Assembly (NCBI GenBank): GCA_022578965.1
Contig: MU400534.1
Location: 360,933 to 424,932, forward strand
From: Xylaria sp. FL1777
Lineage: Eukaryota; Ascomycota; Sordariomycetes; Xylariales; Xylariaceae
Reading direction: 5' to 3'
DNA length: 64,000 bases
Shown here piece by piece: positions 11,373 to 22,895 of the stretch. Position numbers and translations under genes: made by a program. Each line of letters starts with the position of its first letter. Within the stretch, counting starts at the first letter, position 1. The notes under the pieces were generated by a model that did not search any database, was not told the DNA's origin, and saw nothing but the letters and a program-made list of their open reading frames with translations.

Positions 11373-12596
11373 TTACTTGCTCCGCTTGTAGATCTTGGAA
11401 AGGAAGGCTTCGAAGACCTCCTTCTTCAAACCCTCGCTCTCGTCGATCTGATCGATCTTCTTCTTGAGGCTGCTGACAGACGATTCTTCGAAGTCTTCGT
11501 ATATCTTTTTGAGGTTCAGATCGTTGTAAAGCTTCTTGATCTCAGCCTCATGCGCGCTGTCCTTTCGGCCATAGTGGTCCTCAAGGATCTTGCGTTGCTC
11601 GGGAGTGGCAATCTTGAGGGCCTGGTTCACTAACCACGAGCACTTATTGTCCATGATGTCTGTACCGATCTTGCCGATGTGCTCGGGAAGACCGAAGTTG
11701 TCGAGGTAGTCGTCCTGGACTTGAAAGTACTCACCCATTGGGATCAGAATATCTTCGGCTTGCTTGAGGTTCTTGGGGGTGGCGATGTTTTGCATTTGGA
11801 GGGCAAGGGCAACGGGGAGATAGAAGCTGTAGTAGGCAGTCTTGTAGATGACGATGAAGCTGTACTTCTCAAGGCTGAAGTTGTCGAGGTTTACTACGTC
11901 CTCAGGGGCAGTAAGAAGATCGCACAACTGTCCAAGCTCAGTCTGTAAAGTGACCTCGTGAAACAGCTCGACCATATCAATGTATGATGGGTGGGATCTG
12001 AAGTGCTTCTTGAGGAGAGTGTAGATGGCCGACTCTAACATGAAGGAGTCGTTAATGGCGATCATGCCGACGCCCTCCTGGCGGTACCAGCAGGGCTTGC
12101 CACGACGGGTGATGCTGCTGTCCATAATGTCGTCAGACACCAGGAAGAAGGCCTGTAGAAGCTCAATCATCCAGCCAAGGCTAGCGGCTTGGAAGTACTC
12201 CTTCTCGGTGAGAGCCCTGTTGAGAAGCAAAGACACCGAGTCCGGAACGGACATGCCGCGGTTGCATTTTCCGCCCACAGTGTTGACTTCAAGTGACTGG
12301 CCCTTTCGTTAGTATTGAAAGCATAGTTTGGGGTGAGGAGATGGTCAGAAAATTTATATTGCCGGCCAGCAAGGTCCGCAATCGTAAGTACGCCAATTCG
12401 GCTTTTCAATTGTGTTCGTTCATGTCGTCCCAATCGTGTACCCGTAGAATCGGAAGAGCGATGAAATGCGTCTCACCTTCTTGTACCATTCCAGATACTG
12501 TTGAGGTAGGTTATACTGCTTAGCCCAGTTGAGCAGGTCTTCCTCGAGCTTCGGGAAGACCGACTCGAACTCCTTTAATGTGGTTTTGGTGGCCAT
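11373..12596 (-). CDS. ERG20: Farnesyl diphosphate synthase
   Basis: Condenses DMAPP and GPP with IPP to make farnesyl diphosphate, the branch-point precursor of ergosterol, dolichol, ubiquinone, haem a and prenylated proteins. Two exons, 12596-12477 (40 codons) and 12296-11373, give 347 residues, the usual size of fungal FPP synthases. The first Asp-rich motif DDIMD is at 95-99 and the second, DDYLD, at 235-239. The C-terminus ends in the family's basic KRSK. The single intron (180 bp) is long for this window, has a TACTAAC-type branch point and joins the conserved WYKK and SLEVNT segments in phase 0. All key residues are present and I see no sign that it is a pathway-specific duplicate. It is transcribed divergently from the Cdc23 gene, sharing about 1.2 kb of upstream DNA. 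Confidence 0.97.
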
Positions 12597-13837
12597 CTTG
12601 CTCGTCTTGGGATGTGTGAGTCTGTATCAGGGACGTCGAACTTGAAGCGCACGTTGCTGGAAGAACAACGAACAAGGTCAACGAGAGAGGTGAGACGGGA
12701 ATGGTTGGAGGGGAACAAATGTGTGAATGCCGGCTCAAGGAGGGGATGCCCACTATCTAGATTATCTATCGACCTGGGTAGGTTAGATTAGTGACCTGCC
12801 AAAGCATACCACGCCATTCGCTGGGAGACCCCGATTCCAAATCTGGTAGGGCCGGTCTTCGGGTACCTTAACGGTTCATTTTAGTGCGCGCCGTCTATGC
12901 GTAACCTACAGGATCAATAACGAGGCGGCGAGGTGTTAGTAGAGCTCTGAACAGCTGCCAGACACACTAACAAGATTCAAGTCTAAAAGGCGATCGGAGG
13001 GGTAGGGCGGGTGTTAGTGGGGTAACAGGATGCGAGGAGTGCCCTGGAAGCTGACGGCAGCTGACTGTTCCGATTATATATGTAGGTAATCCTGCCGGGG
13101 AGGGCCAGAGTAGGAAATCTCCTGTACATGCCGTCTCTCCAAACAACAGCTGGTTATTTGTGTCCTATTAAGTATTTCATATGTATCTTCCTACGTTGTA
13201 AATGTTTTTTTTTTTTTTTTTTTCAAATACTGGTGCATGCTAGTGGTAGGATGAGGCACTAATTATTATCTATCTAAGTAATTACCTATAAATACCTAGC
13301 TATTGCCTGTCTAGGTGCCTGAGTATGGATAGTATATATTTCTCGCATCCCTTCACACCTAACCGAATACGCGTCGACATTATCGTTATCTAAGACCGTT
13401 ATCGATAAACATTTGTTTACTGAGGTAGACCAGGGCACTTATCGATTGCTGCCATGCTTCTATTGGCTGGGGTTTGTTTGGAATGTTAATTAGCAAATGC
13501 CTATCCAGCTACCTACTGCTAGTGGGGCGAATCGTGGTCTATTATTATGTTGCACCTTAATAAGTTGAGTAAAGCAATCGCGTACTGATAGTTGAACGAA
13601 ACAAAAGCGACACCACAGCCGCCAGACGGTCTATGGTCCAGCGTTCTCGATAAAGCTAGGCAAAGGAATTGAAATGAAATCCCGCTTATTGACAGCTTCG
13701 TGATTGAGTTCAACTTGACTCACGCAGTTCTGTGGCTCTCTCGCGTCGCCTCGTCTCTATTCGTTATCATTCTTCATATTGGCCGATTATTGTCCATCTG
13801 CGTTCGGTTTGATGCATCCATGGTGTAGCATACTGCG
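12597..13837. promoter_or_regulatory. Shared upstream region of FPP synthase and Cdc23 genes
   Basis: Divergent intergenic region of 1.24 kb that must hold both promoters. It includes a 19-base T run at 13205-13223 and several CTATCTA/TACCTA words between about 13260 and 13330. I can point to no specific factor-binding site. Confidence 0.45.
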
Positions 13838-16020
13838 ATGTCGTTAAATGATCGGGAGAAATCCCAACTGCGAAGCGCATTGCAAGACGCCGTGGTGAAG
13901 TGCTCTGAACGGTGCCTCTATCAATCATCGAAATGGTATACCGTATTCCCCCATAAGCGTCATCGCGCAAGGGATAACCAGACTGATCGCTGGTGATGCT
14001 GATTAGGGCCGCCGAGCTTCTCAATGCCATCCCCGAGCCAGAGACGTCGCTTGACGACTCGCGACTATCCGACGTCTCAAGTGCCTATGCCTCAACTGTG
14101 GTGGCCCCGAATATGGACCCAGACGAGGCTATTTTAGAGGCGAATGAATTTAGCAAGTATCTACTCGCTAAGTCTTTATTCGATTGTCGCGAGTACGACC
14201 GATGTGCCGCTGTCTTCTTACCGGAGACCACTCTCACCGGTATCGTCTCCCCTGGGGAGTCCAACACCACCCCAAAGGGCAAGGGAAAGGGTAAGGGTAA
14301 GGCGACTACTAGCACCTCTAGGCCAAGAAATGGTCAGACAATCCCGAAAATTAGCCAACGCAGTTTGTTCCTGTCCCTCTACGCCAAGTTCTTATCCGGT
14401 GAGAAGCGGAAGGACGAAGATGCTGAAATGGTGATGGGTCCCCAGGATCTTGGCACTTGTAAGAACAAGCAGTTGATCACTGTCGGCCGAGTGCTCGAAA
14501 CATGGTTTGAGAGTCGCAAAACAGAAGATGGCCAGGATACAGATGGTCAGGGCTGGCTGGAGTATCTGTAGGTCTCGTGAAATTGATGTGCTATTCTAAA
14601 CGCTGACCTTAGTCCCAGTTACGGAATGGTCCTCGCTAAAGAGAAGAACGAGGAACAGGCCTTGTACTGGCTTGTTCGTAGCGTGCATTTATTTCCCATG
14701 AATTGGGGCTGCTGGTTGGAGATGACCTCGCTTATAACGCGCGTTGATGATGTGAGTTACAAGATTATTCTCCGAGACTACTGCTAACCGTACTAGTTGA
14801 ACCGCGTTATGTCCCGTCTACCGCAAAATATCGTGTCTTTCATGTTTCATATACATACATCTCTTGAGCTTTATCAGCATGATGCTAATCTTGCCAACTC
14901 ACTCGATCAACTTCTTAACATTTTCCCGTCTTCTTCATTTTTGATGACATGCAATGCTCTTCTCTCATACCACGCAAAAGACCTGGTGGCTGCGGAGCAA
15001 AATTTCAGTCACCTCCTCTCGGTCCACCCATATCGTCTCGACTCACTCGACCATTACTCCAATATTCTTTACGTTATGAACGCACGGCCGAAGTTGGCTT
15101 TCTTAGCTCATCTTTGCAGCAATGTCGATAAATTCCGCCCTGAGTCCTGTGTGGTCATTGGTAACTACTATTCACTTCTATCTCTTCATGAAAAGGCAGT
15201 TCAGTACTTTCGCCGAGCATTAACATTAGATCGTGCCTGTCTCTCGGCCTGGACTCTCATGGGCCACGAGTATGTTGAGCTCAAAAATACCCATGCAGCT
15301 ATTGAGTCGTATAGGCGAGCAGTAGACGTGAACCGCAGAGATTACCGCGCGTGGTATGGTTTAGGCCAGACATATGAAATGCTGGAGATGCATGCATATG
15401 CCCTCTGGTACTATAAGAAGGCAGCGGGATTGAGACCCTGGGACGGGAAAATGTGGTTGGCAGTGGGTTCCTGTCTCCAGCGGATGGGCAGAAATCAAGA
15501 CGGCATCAAGGCCCTCAAACGCGCCTTACTCGCCGACAGCTACTACGAAGTAGGTAGTAGCTTTGAGAGCTCTTCCGATAGCATGCGCGGTGACCCAGAA
15601 ATACTGCTCCAAATTGCCGGCATGTATGACACCTTGGGCGAAGTCGAGGATGCCAAGGCATATATGGAGATGTGCGTTGCACAGGAAGTCGGCCCAGCGG
15701 GAGAGAGTCAAGGAGAAAGCATCGCGATACACCGCGACTCACCCGGCGGAGGCTCGGACGACGGTGGAGAAGGCAGTGGTCGTGTGACAGGCACTGAAGG
15801 CACAGGGGTCACGGCAGCCACTAGTAAGGCAAGGATGTGGCTTGCGCGCTTCGCGATGAGAACTGAAGATTATGTGACGGCGGGCCGCCTAGCGAATGAG
15901 TTATGTCAAGATGGCGTCGAAGTCGAAGAGGCCAAAGCACTTATCCGAGAGGTAAGGTCCAGAATAGAGTCAGCAGGCGGAGAGGGCGCCTTGAGAGGGC
16001 ATGCTCCAGGTGTCTCCTAA
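13838..16020 (+). CDS. CDC23: Anaphase-promoting complex subunit 8 (Cdc23), TPR scaffold
   Basis: Subunit of the nuclear APC/C ubiquitin ligase, whose TPR superhelix helps bind coactivators and drives cyclin and securin destruction. Four exons, 13838-13935, 14007-14567, 14613-14751 and 14797-16020, give 673 residues. Every join preserves frame; the introns are 71, 45 and 45 bp. The N-terminal segment (residues about 8-40, ending SSKWAAELLN) is the conserved start of the Cdc23 N-terminal domain. The region from about residue 330 to 560 consists of tandem tetratricopeptide repeats with the usual W/L/G/Y/A/P spacing. Within the N-terminal part is a low-complexity (Lys-Gly)n insertion, encoded near 14274-14303, of a kind seen in fungal orthologs. 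The C-terminus after the TPRs is Gly/Ser/Glu-rich. Function is assigned from the whole-length match to the family. Confidence 0.95.
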
Positions 16021-16913
16021 TTGATCAAGCTTTATCTGCGAAACATGAAGCAACGAATCACCTTAGTTACGACTCTTTGAAACGGAAGCGCTACTCCAAG
16101 TTCCTTGAATTAGCGAGTCACGATACCAATACTCTATTCTACGATCACTGCAACCGAGTAGCCTTACTTGGCTCGGCCTGATGTTTGGTGAGTAAGGGAT
16201 AAGTAAAGAAGGTGCGAAAGCTCTTGGTGACGCCGTTCGTTACCATGTCTGTCTACCTGCTTGATGTAGTGTAGATCCCCCCACGTCTTTTCAGCCGCAA
16301 GCTAAGCACCTATCCAGACCGATCTTAGATTGCATGTTTCGAAACAGAATGCGGGGGAGATCGGTGTCTTGGCATGCTTTGGTTGAAACATCGCCCCAAC
16401 CTCGAGGCGCTTATTGTTCTTGTTTGTTCCATTTTATATCCACAAGCGTTTAAGATGAAGGAGAGGCTATAAACGCCCCCTCCAGCAAGATTGCGACGAG
16501 CCTATTGGCGGCGGCCCAAAGCACTCCTGCCAAGTCTTTTATAGTCGCGCACCGTCCCCTCAGCTATTCTTTGATAGGACGTGGTGCGAATATGACTTAA
16601 GAACTCGCCGGCCACTCTGGCGGCCATTGAGATGTCGTCTGTTTTAGCCAACTCTCTTTCATTTCTATACTGAGGTATCTGCTCTATAATGAGCATCACA
16701 TTCCTTTCTTGCTCTTGCTGAAGACTTTACTCGCTGCAGCGAGGTTCTACTATCATTTCCATACGTTCTTTTCTGGCTTCAGGTTGAGCCATCCTCTTCA
16801 TTTCTCACTCGTTGAACGATTGGGTCGTACATTTCTTCATTGAAACCTAGCCATTCTAAGTTGTCGGAAAGTTTGCCACAAGTCGCTCCCTTATTCTTCA
16901 TCTGCTTTCAAAG
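16021..16913. other. Intergenic upstream of AA9 gene
   Basis: About 890 bp between the Cdc23 stop and the AA9 start. I see no gene. The pyrimidine-rich stretch just before 16914 fits a fungal promoter and 5' UTR. Confidence 0.45.
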
Positions 16914-18368
16914 ATGAGATCATTGTCCATTTTTGGTCTAGCGACCTCTCTGTTTGCTGTAGCTGAAGCCCACACTTTGTTCACCACGCTCTATATCAAC
17001 GATGTGAAGCAAGGACAGGGCGACGGAACCTGTGTTCGACAGAATACGGACCTGTCTCATGGAAACTCGCCCGTCCGCGACTTATCCAGTGATGATATGA
17101 CCTGTGGCTTCAGTGGCACAGTCCCGGTGAACTATACTTGCCCTGCGCCCGCCGGGGCTAAGCTGACTTTCGAGTACCGGCTTAACCCTAGCAAAGCTGG
17201 GCAGGGTTTCATCGATCCTAGCCAGTAAGTGATTCCTGGTGCTTTCTTTGACGACGATAATTCTGGTTTGGAAGCATTCTGCACTTCCAGAACGTCCACA
17301 AAACCATGCTCAGAATGGCGATAACTAACACAAAGTGTGGTTGGCAGTAAGGGCCCCGTTGCCGTATACGCTAAGCAGCTTTCAAGTCCTAGCGCAGATG
17401 CCACAGGGCCTGGCTGGTTCAAGCTCTGGGGCGAGGGATACGATATGGCAGCCGACAAATGGGCAACAGAGAAAATCATCGACACCAACGGTCTGATCTC
17501 TATACAAATTCCCACTGCTCTGCCAGCAGGGAACTATCTGTTCCGACCAGAAGTCGTAGCAATGCATAACGTGACGCCGGAAGTCGAGCCGCAGTTCTAC
17601 ATCGGTTGCGCCCAGGTATTCGTCGAGAGCTCTGTGACTGGTAACCTTGACATCCCATCTGAGAAGAGCGTCAGCATCCCAGGATATCTTCAGAAGGACG
17701 ACCCTTCGGTGACCTACAATATCTACACTGACGAAGAATATGCAAACCCCAAGAAGCCATACCCGATGATGGGACCCGAACCATTCGTGCCCGCACCAGC
17801 CCTGAAAGCATCCAGTGGCAAAGTTATACACCAAACCGAGGGTGAAATCCCCGACTCTTGTATCCTGCTGAACGGAAACTGGTGCGGCGTTGAAGTCCCC
17901 TCCTACACGAACAACTTGACCGATTGCTGGAATGCCGTCAAGGATTGTTGGACTCAGGCAGACGCATGCTGGGCACAGCAACTGCCGTCGGGCGGGCGCA
18001 ATTGCGAGGTATGGGGAGATAAATGTAAGGACATTGATGCGCACTGTTCCGCGAAGGATTTCACTGGCCCACCCGCATACAAGCTCAAGAGCAACGACTA
18101 CCCGGCGCCTGGGCCCATCCCGGCCGCCCTCAACGCGGAAGATGTCCCGCAGGATACGTCGTCGGAAACCTCGGGTACGACCCATGTCGTGGTGACTAGT
18201 TCGGTGCCGGTCACTGTGACTGCGATCCCCACGTCATCATCCTCTTCGCTTGAGCCTATACCCGATTTCACGCCACGGCCTACACCTACCGCGCAACCTA
18301 CTCAGACTGCCAAGCCGAAGCCGCACTGCGGCGGGCGGAAGCGCAGACGGGCAAGTCGGCGTCAGTAG
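16914..18368 (+). CDS. Secreted AA9 lytic polysaccharide monooxygenase with Cys-rich C-terminal extension
   Basis: Copper enzyme that oxidatively cleaves cellulose or related glucans outside the cell. Two exons, 16914-17224 and 17336-18368, give 447 residues. A 19-residue signal peptide ends in AEA, and cleavage exposes His20, which must be the N-terminal residue of the copper histidine brace. The second brace ligand, His104, is created across the 111-bp intron (CA|T). The second-sphere His181 and Gln190 and the axial Tyr192 (QFY) keep the family spacing. After the catalytic domain (to about 230) comes a linker, then a Trp/Cys-rich module (about 275-330), then a Ser/Thr/Pro-rich tail ending in a very basic segment (GGRKRRR). 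There is no CBM1 and no GPI signal. Catalytic residues are intact, so activity is likely; the function of the extra module is unknown. Confidence 0.93.
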
Positions 18369-19367
18369 TCAGGTGTAGATTACTGATTGCAAACGGCCTG
18401 GAGAGTGCTTCATCCCACAAACTTGTTGATGATTACGATGACTTTCTATTCTTGTATGTACATTTTACCCTCTTTATTGTAGGAAACCTCTACCTCGGGT
18501 ATAGTTGAGCTGTGAGTAGCGTAGCAGTCAGACTATTACCGCGTAGTATATATCATCAAAATACTATATTTCATTGTCATATTTGAATCTTCGTATCTAA
18601 TATGATATGCTCCGCAACCATCCATGGTTGTCGTTAAACCAAATACGCCGAAAAACATAACAATTCGGTCTCGGTGTTTGAATTGCATGTCGGTTCCTTT
18701 CAGTCTCTGCCAGCATATGGTTGAAGCTGGGTGTTTCGAAGCTCCAATGCACTGCTACAAGCAGTGCCAACGATTTAGAACATACAGTTTGAACTCACAA
18801 TAGTCGCATCATCTACAGCACCGATCGACTTGAGTTTCGCGAAGAGGCCGGCACGCCGTAGTCTCTTATCACTCCTTAAGACATCCCCCCAAGAACTCCA
18901 CCAAACCCTTATTTAGTACTATTCACTGTAAGTGGCAATCGATTATTCCAATATTATCTTAAATAAGGTATCTCTATATGATCAGACTGTCCAATAGTAT
19001 GGCATTATCATCATTATCATGAGCTTAAATAGATCACCAAGAATTTATTAGAAGACCTTATGCCTTTTATAGCGTCTAGTCCAGAGCTTAAAGGGGAGAG
19101 GGACCTACGAGCCTTCTAGATAATAGGGCTGTCTCTAACGTGATATAGCTATGATGGACTAATTTGAGACGCAATCAGTTTACTAGCACATTCTAAGCTA
19201 CAGTCGAATATTCACATGTGCAAAATAAAGGTATATATCCAAGTAGCCGAAGGAGATTTGCAAATACCAGTGAACAATAGTTACGGATTTACTAGTCGAC
19301 TACACACTGCTTCCTCAAGTTGCCAGCGTTTTAATTCGTACCCAGAATGTGTTGCCCTCTATGTTTA
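18369..19367. other. Intergenic, convergent 3' ends of AA9 and PTH11-like genes
   Basis: About 1 kb, A/T-rich from 18900 to 19250. It contains the downstream regions of two converging genes. I see no gene or repeat that I can support. Confidence 0.45.
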
Positions 19368-20997
19368 CTATCCTTGCCAAGGATCTTGATAGCTCTTCGG
19401 CTTAACCGTCTCTATCACACCTGATCTCTCCTGTGACGTAATCTTGATATCCGTGGTAATGAGTATTGTACCGTAGAACTCGGAAGCATGACGACGTTGA
19501 TCCAAAGTTTGCCTACCTTGTACTCCGCTTGGTTCTAACTCTGTGAGGCTTTCATCACTACCACGCTCCAACTCGCTGCAACTAGGATGAGATGTGATTG
19601 GGGGGTACGTTCTTGATTGCGAGTGCGATAACGTGTTGTTTGACTGGAGAGGTTCTGGGGGAAGGGTCTTCGTTATCTTCGACAACAAGAAGTTATAGAA
19701 GCGACAGAGGAAACTATTTTGTCGAAATACGATGGGGAACGCGGGAATACAAAATACAAGCTGTGCCGTTGCGACTTCTGCTAAACCCCACAATCTATGA
19801 AAGACTCGGTGTTAATAATCGTCATTTTAAGGATGGTCTGCAGGTGCGAAGAGTTTCTAGGGAAGGAATGTAGGTCGAAAGGGAGTCTTTATATTTTGAA
19901 AATCATCAATGAAAGAAGGCAATAATGCGAACTTCAACTCACATATACTGACTATACGCATAGGTACTGTCTTGAGATAGGCCGAGATGGATAGCAGACG
20001 CGACTCGACCGGCTGCCCAGATGCAGGCACTGATTCAACGATTAGAAATACTTATTCAAATTGTAACAATAGGGAGTGGGACATGCATTGCGCTCCCTGA
20101 AAATACCGCTGAGACCCCAACCTTCCGTTTTGTTGCGAGCTTCAACTTCCAAATGATTATCTGCGGTAGTAGGAGCATAAGAATGTCGGACAAAAAATGA
20201 AATACCGTGATAAAGATATTGAAGGCAGTGAGATTGATACAGGTTCCGGGAAGATACCGTCGCCAAATTCGTTCTCGTGGGCTACAGGCGCATGTGGTCG
20301 TGATAATCGTCGCAAGATACAAAGCGGTGTTAGATGCGATCAATCCATAGCATGTCCAGTAGAACAGACAGTGGTTTGACTTTACGACAAATATATGAGT
20401 CCATTCTAGAAGAATCGCGGCCTTTGCTAGAAGAAGTGTAACGCAATATAGAGTCGTCGAAAGGACATATGACTACTTTTTGTGAGCAAGTGACAACTCT
20501 CAAGCTTTATAAGTGATACTGACAAAGAGAAATGTTTCTAGATCTTTTACGTGGAGATTCCACTGGTGGATGAAGAATCCAGGATTGCGAGGTATTACCA
20601 TCAATGCCCATGTGCCAGCAAGGAAGAAGGGCTAATCATGTTAGAAAGTCTAAATAGAGGTGGAAGTCAATGAAGTGGTATTACAAATGATAAAAGCCCG
20701 AGATCTAGATTGTCGTTAGTTTACTCGCAAATCTATATGGACTAGGAGACACTGACAATCTTCGAGCCTCACCCTTCTCATGCAAAATACTTTAGCATAG
20801 AATCTGATTATGACTGCGAATGTTGTTATCGCTATGCTCGCTATGATTACTGCCGTCGCCAGTCCATTGTCATTGGGTGGGTTGTCGTAGTTGGGAATAA
20901 CGCCGGGAGGGGGAGTTGCCGCAGGGGCTTCCCTTATCGTAGCAATGTATTCAGGAGATAGACCGTCCATTGAGTCGCTGATTGCTTTTGAGTACAT
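19368..20997 (-). CDS. PTH11-like / fungal rhodopsin-domain seven-helix membrane protein (one splice donor non-canonical)
   Basis: Integral plasma-membrane protein of the large PTH11-like receptor family; members sense surface or nutritional cues in some fungi. Five exons reconstruct a continuous 423-residue frame: 20997-20725, 20631-20524, 20472-20096, 20029-19943 and 19794-19368. The first helix follows a short Pro-rich N-terminus. Family hallmarks follow: RLED after helix 1, CSPRERIW and PGTCIN in the extracellular loop, SDILMLLLP in helix 5, and LWGLAEVATAQ with FCIPAFP in the last helix. There is no CFEM domain. The cytoplasmic tail is hydrophilic and Ser/Thr/Glu-rich. Four junctions are canonical or acceptable. 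The third donor, where frame demands a break after 20096, reads GA instead of GT, and no in-phase GT lies nearby. Reading through meets stops. The gene may be a recent pseudogene, use a non-canonical splice, or carry a sequence error. Confidence 0.75.
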
Positions 20998-22895
20998 ATA
21001 ATGTAGGAAATTTTGATATAGTGTGAGGTAGTGTCTTGTTCAATAAGACTGAAAATGGCACAATATTAGCAAAGAGAAAGGTAGCTATGCATGCTAAGAT
21101 ATCGTAGTGATTTCAATAGAACTTACTTTCCAGATCAAGGGACAGAAAAACACATTATACATGATTCACAAACAGAGTAATAACCAGGATCTATAACTCG
21201 GCCATAGTTATAATGTCATCTAGGGGTAGGTGAGATGTCCAATAGTATTCCTTCATTCGGTTATCATACTCAGACTTGTCCATTCTACGGGATTTTTCGA
21301 ACCATGCAGAAAATCCAGCCCGTTGAATTATACTAGGGAAGGCCAAAACAGGTATTCATAATGCAGCCTACAGTAGCTTAGAATCCACATAGAAGTGATA
21401 ACTCGAGAAAAGTTGTAGTAATTGTCAGGGTGCCCAAGGATATAACACCGAAAGGGAACGACTATGCCACTACAAGCAAGGATAAAAGGGAATTCAATTG
21501 GCAAACATGGTCTAAAAGCTGTCCCTTTCCTGGTCAACCGGCTCGCGATGTGTCTAGCTATAGCTAGGGTGTTTCTAACAGGCACTCCCCTTGCGTTGAG
21601 AACAAATTATTGTGTTTGTTTCTACGGCAGATGATGTCAACGCGAGGCTCAACGCCCCACGAATGGGATGCTGCATAATAGAATTAAGCTAGATGGAGAT
21701 ATAGTTGCATGATGATTGCTCAGTTTGAATTTAACTAAAGCGACTGACTATAACTAGCCAGAGCCTACAGAACATAGCAGTTGCCAACCCCGCAATACGT
21801 AAGAGTATGAAGGATTACATCATACTCTAAGACATTTCACGTATTCGTGATTGCGCAATTCTATAAGCATCTGTTGAGTATTGAAGTAGAGTAGAGTGCC
21901 TGTAAGTAAGTCTAAGCTTAGTCACGCAGTGGAGAAAGATGTGTAGTGCCGCTTTGAATTTCGAAGCACTGGCTTTGAAGATAAAAAGAACATCACGGAA
22001 GATAGCTACGGTCGTTTTATTTACTTCAATTGATTGCGTTTATTTTAATCATCTTATTCCCCAAGTCATAATTAACTTCGATGCTTGGATGCGTAGGCTA
22101 TGGCTTATCTCCTTGTATTTGGAGTACTGGTGAATTTGTTGCAGTTGCACCGCTCCATTTCAGTATACACTGAAGTGAACAAAGTGGAAAATAAGGCCAC
22201 AAAGGGAGACTTAGTGGTATATTTAATAGTTTTTAACTATTAAAGTTTTATTTACATTCACTTTAGTTAGCAAGTTTCCTAACTAACCTATCAAATAATA
22301 TACTAGGGGAGGAGGTTCAGCCTATCTCCTCATGTAGATGAGTCCTCCCTATCCACAGCTTACTCTTGTCATATCATTCACTTCAACGCAAACAAAAGAG
22401 TTGATGGAGTGGGCTGATGACTGGCTGGCCGGTCATAACCTGTCTGTCTTAGACTTGAAACGAGTGGTGCATACTGCACTTCCTCGGTGTAACACTGATG
22501 TTTTCGTAGCTTGTTTGTCCCGGTACATTTTTCGGCGCCCCGGCGGGGAGGAGATCGGAAGTCCCATGCTAATAGTTGTCTCATAGATGCGTTGTGGTCT
22601 CGGCCTGTCATTCCTTACATGAATAAAATCGTGCTACCAATGATGAGTTCCTCATCGTACCATGGGGCTGGGATGTGCAGGTCAATGTCTCCCTGACCGA
22701 AATTGTGGCTATTCTGCTGCGGCTCACCCCCTGTCAACAAGGCAATCCCTGGCTTATCTTGGGACAGTGAGTATTGATTTAAACTACCGTTTCCCACCAA
22801 GACTCTTTTTCTCTTCGTTCCGGCTCTCATGTGTCTTCTTTTCTGTCACACCCACATTGATTTTCTAGCTTCGCTTCACTATCATAGTCTTGAAC
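20998..22895. other. Intergenic with coding-like remnant on the minus strand
   Basis: About 1.9 kb upstream of both the PTH11-like gene and the MFS gene. Two adjoining open stretches on the minus strand (21585-21328 and about 21325-21196) look protein-like: the second reads through Trp/Phe/Glu-rich text to a stop near 21196. They need a splice or a frame change to join. I do not recognise the product, so this may be the 3' end of a decayed gene. No other gene is seen. Confidence 0.35.

Noticed and set aside
12293..12523. Frame within the FPP synthase intron
   Set aside because: The family alignment passes directly from WYKK to SLEVNT, leaving no room for an extra exon.
17382..18185. 267-codon minus-strand frame inside the AA9 gene
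   Set aside because: Antisense shadow of the G/C-rich AA9 exon; no recognisable domain, while the plus strand has a full catalytic site.
11373..18368. FPP synthase, SDR and P450 as a terpene gene cluster
   Set aside because: The FPP synthase sits next to Cdc23 and looks like the housekeeping copy. There is no terpene cyclase, and the P450 and SDR are separated from it by gene-free DNA.
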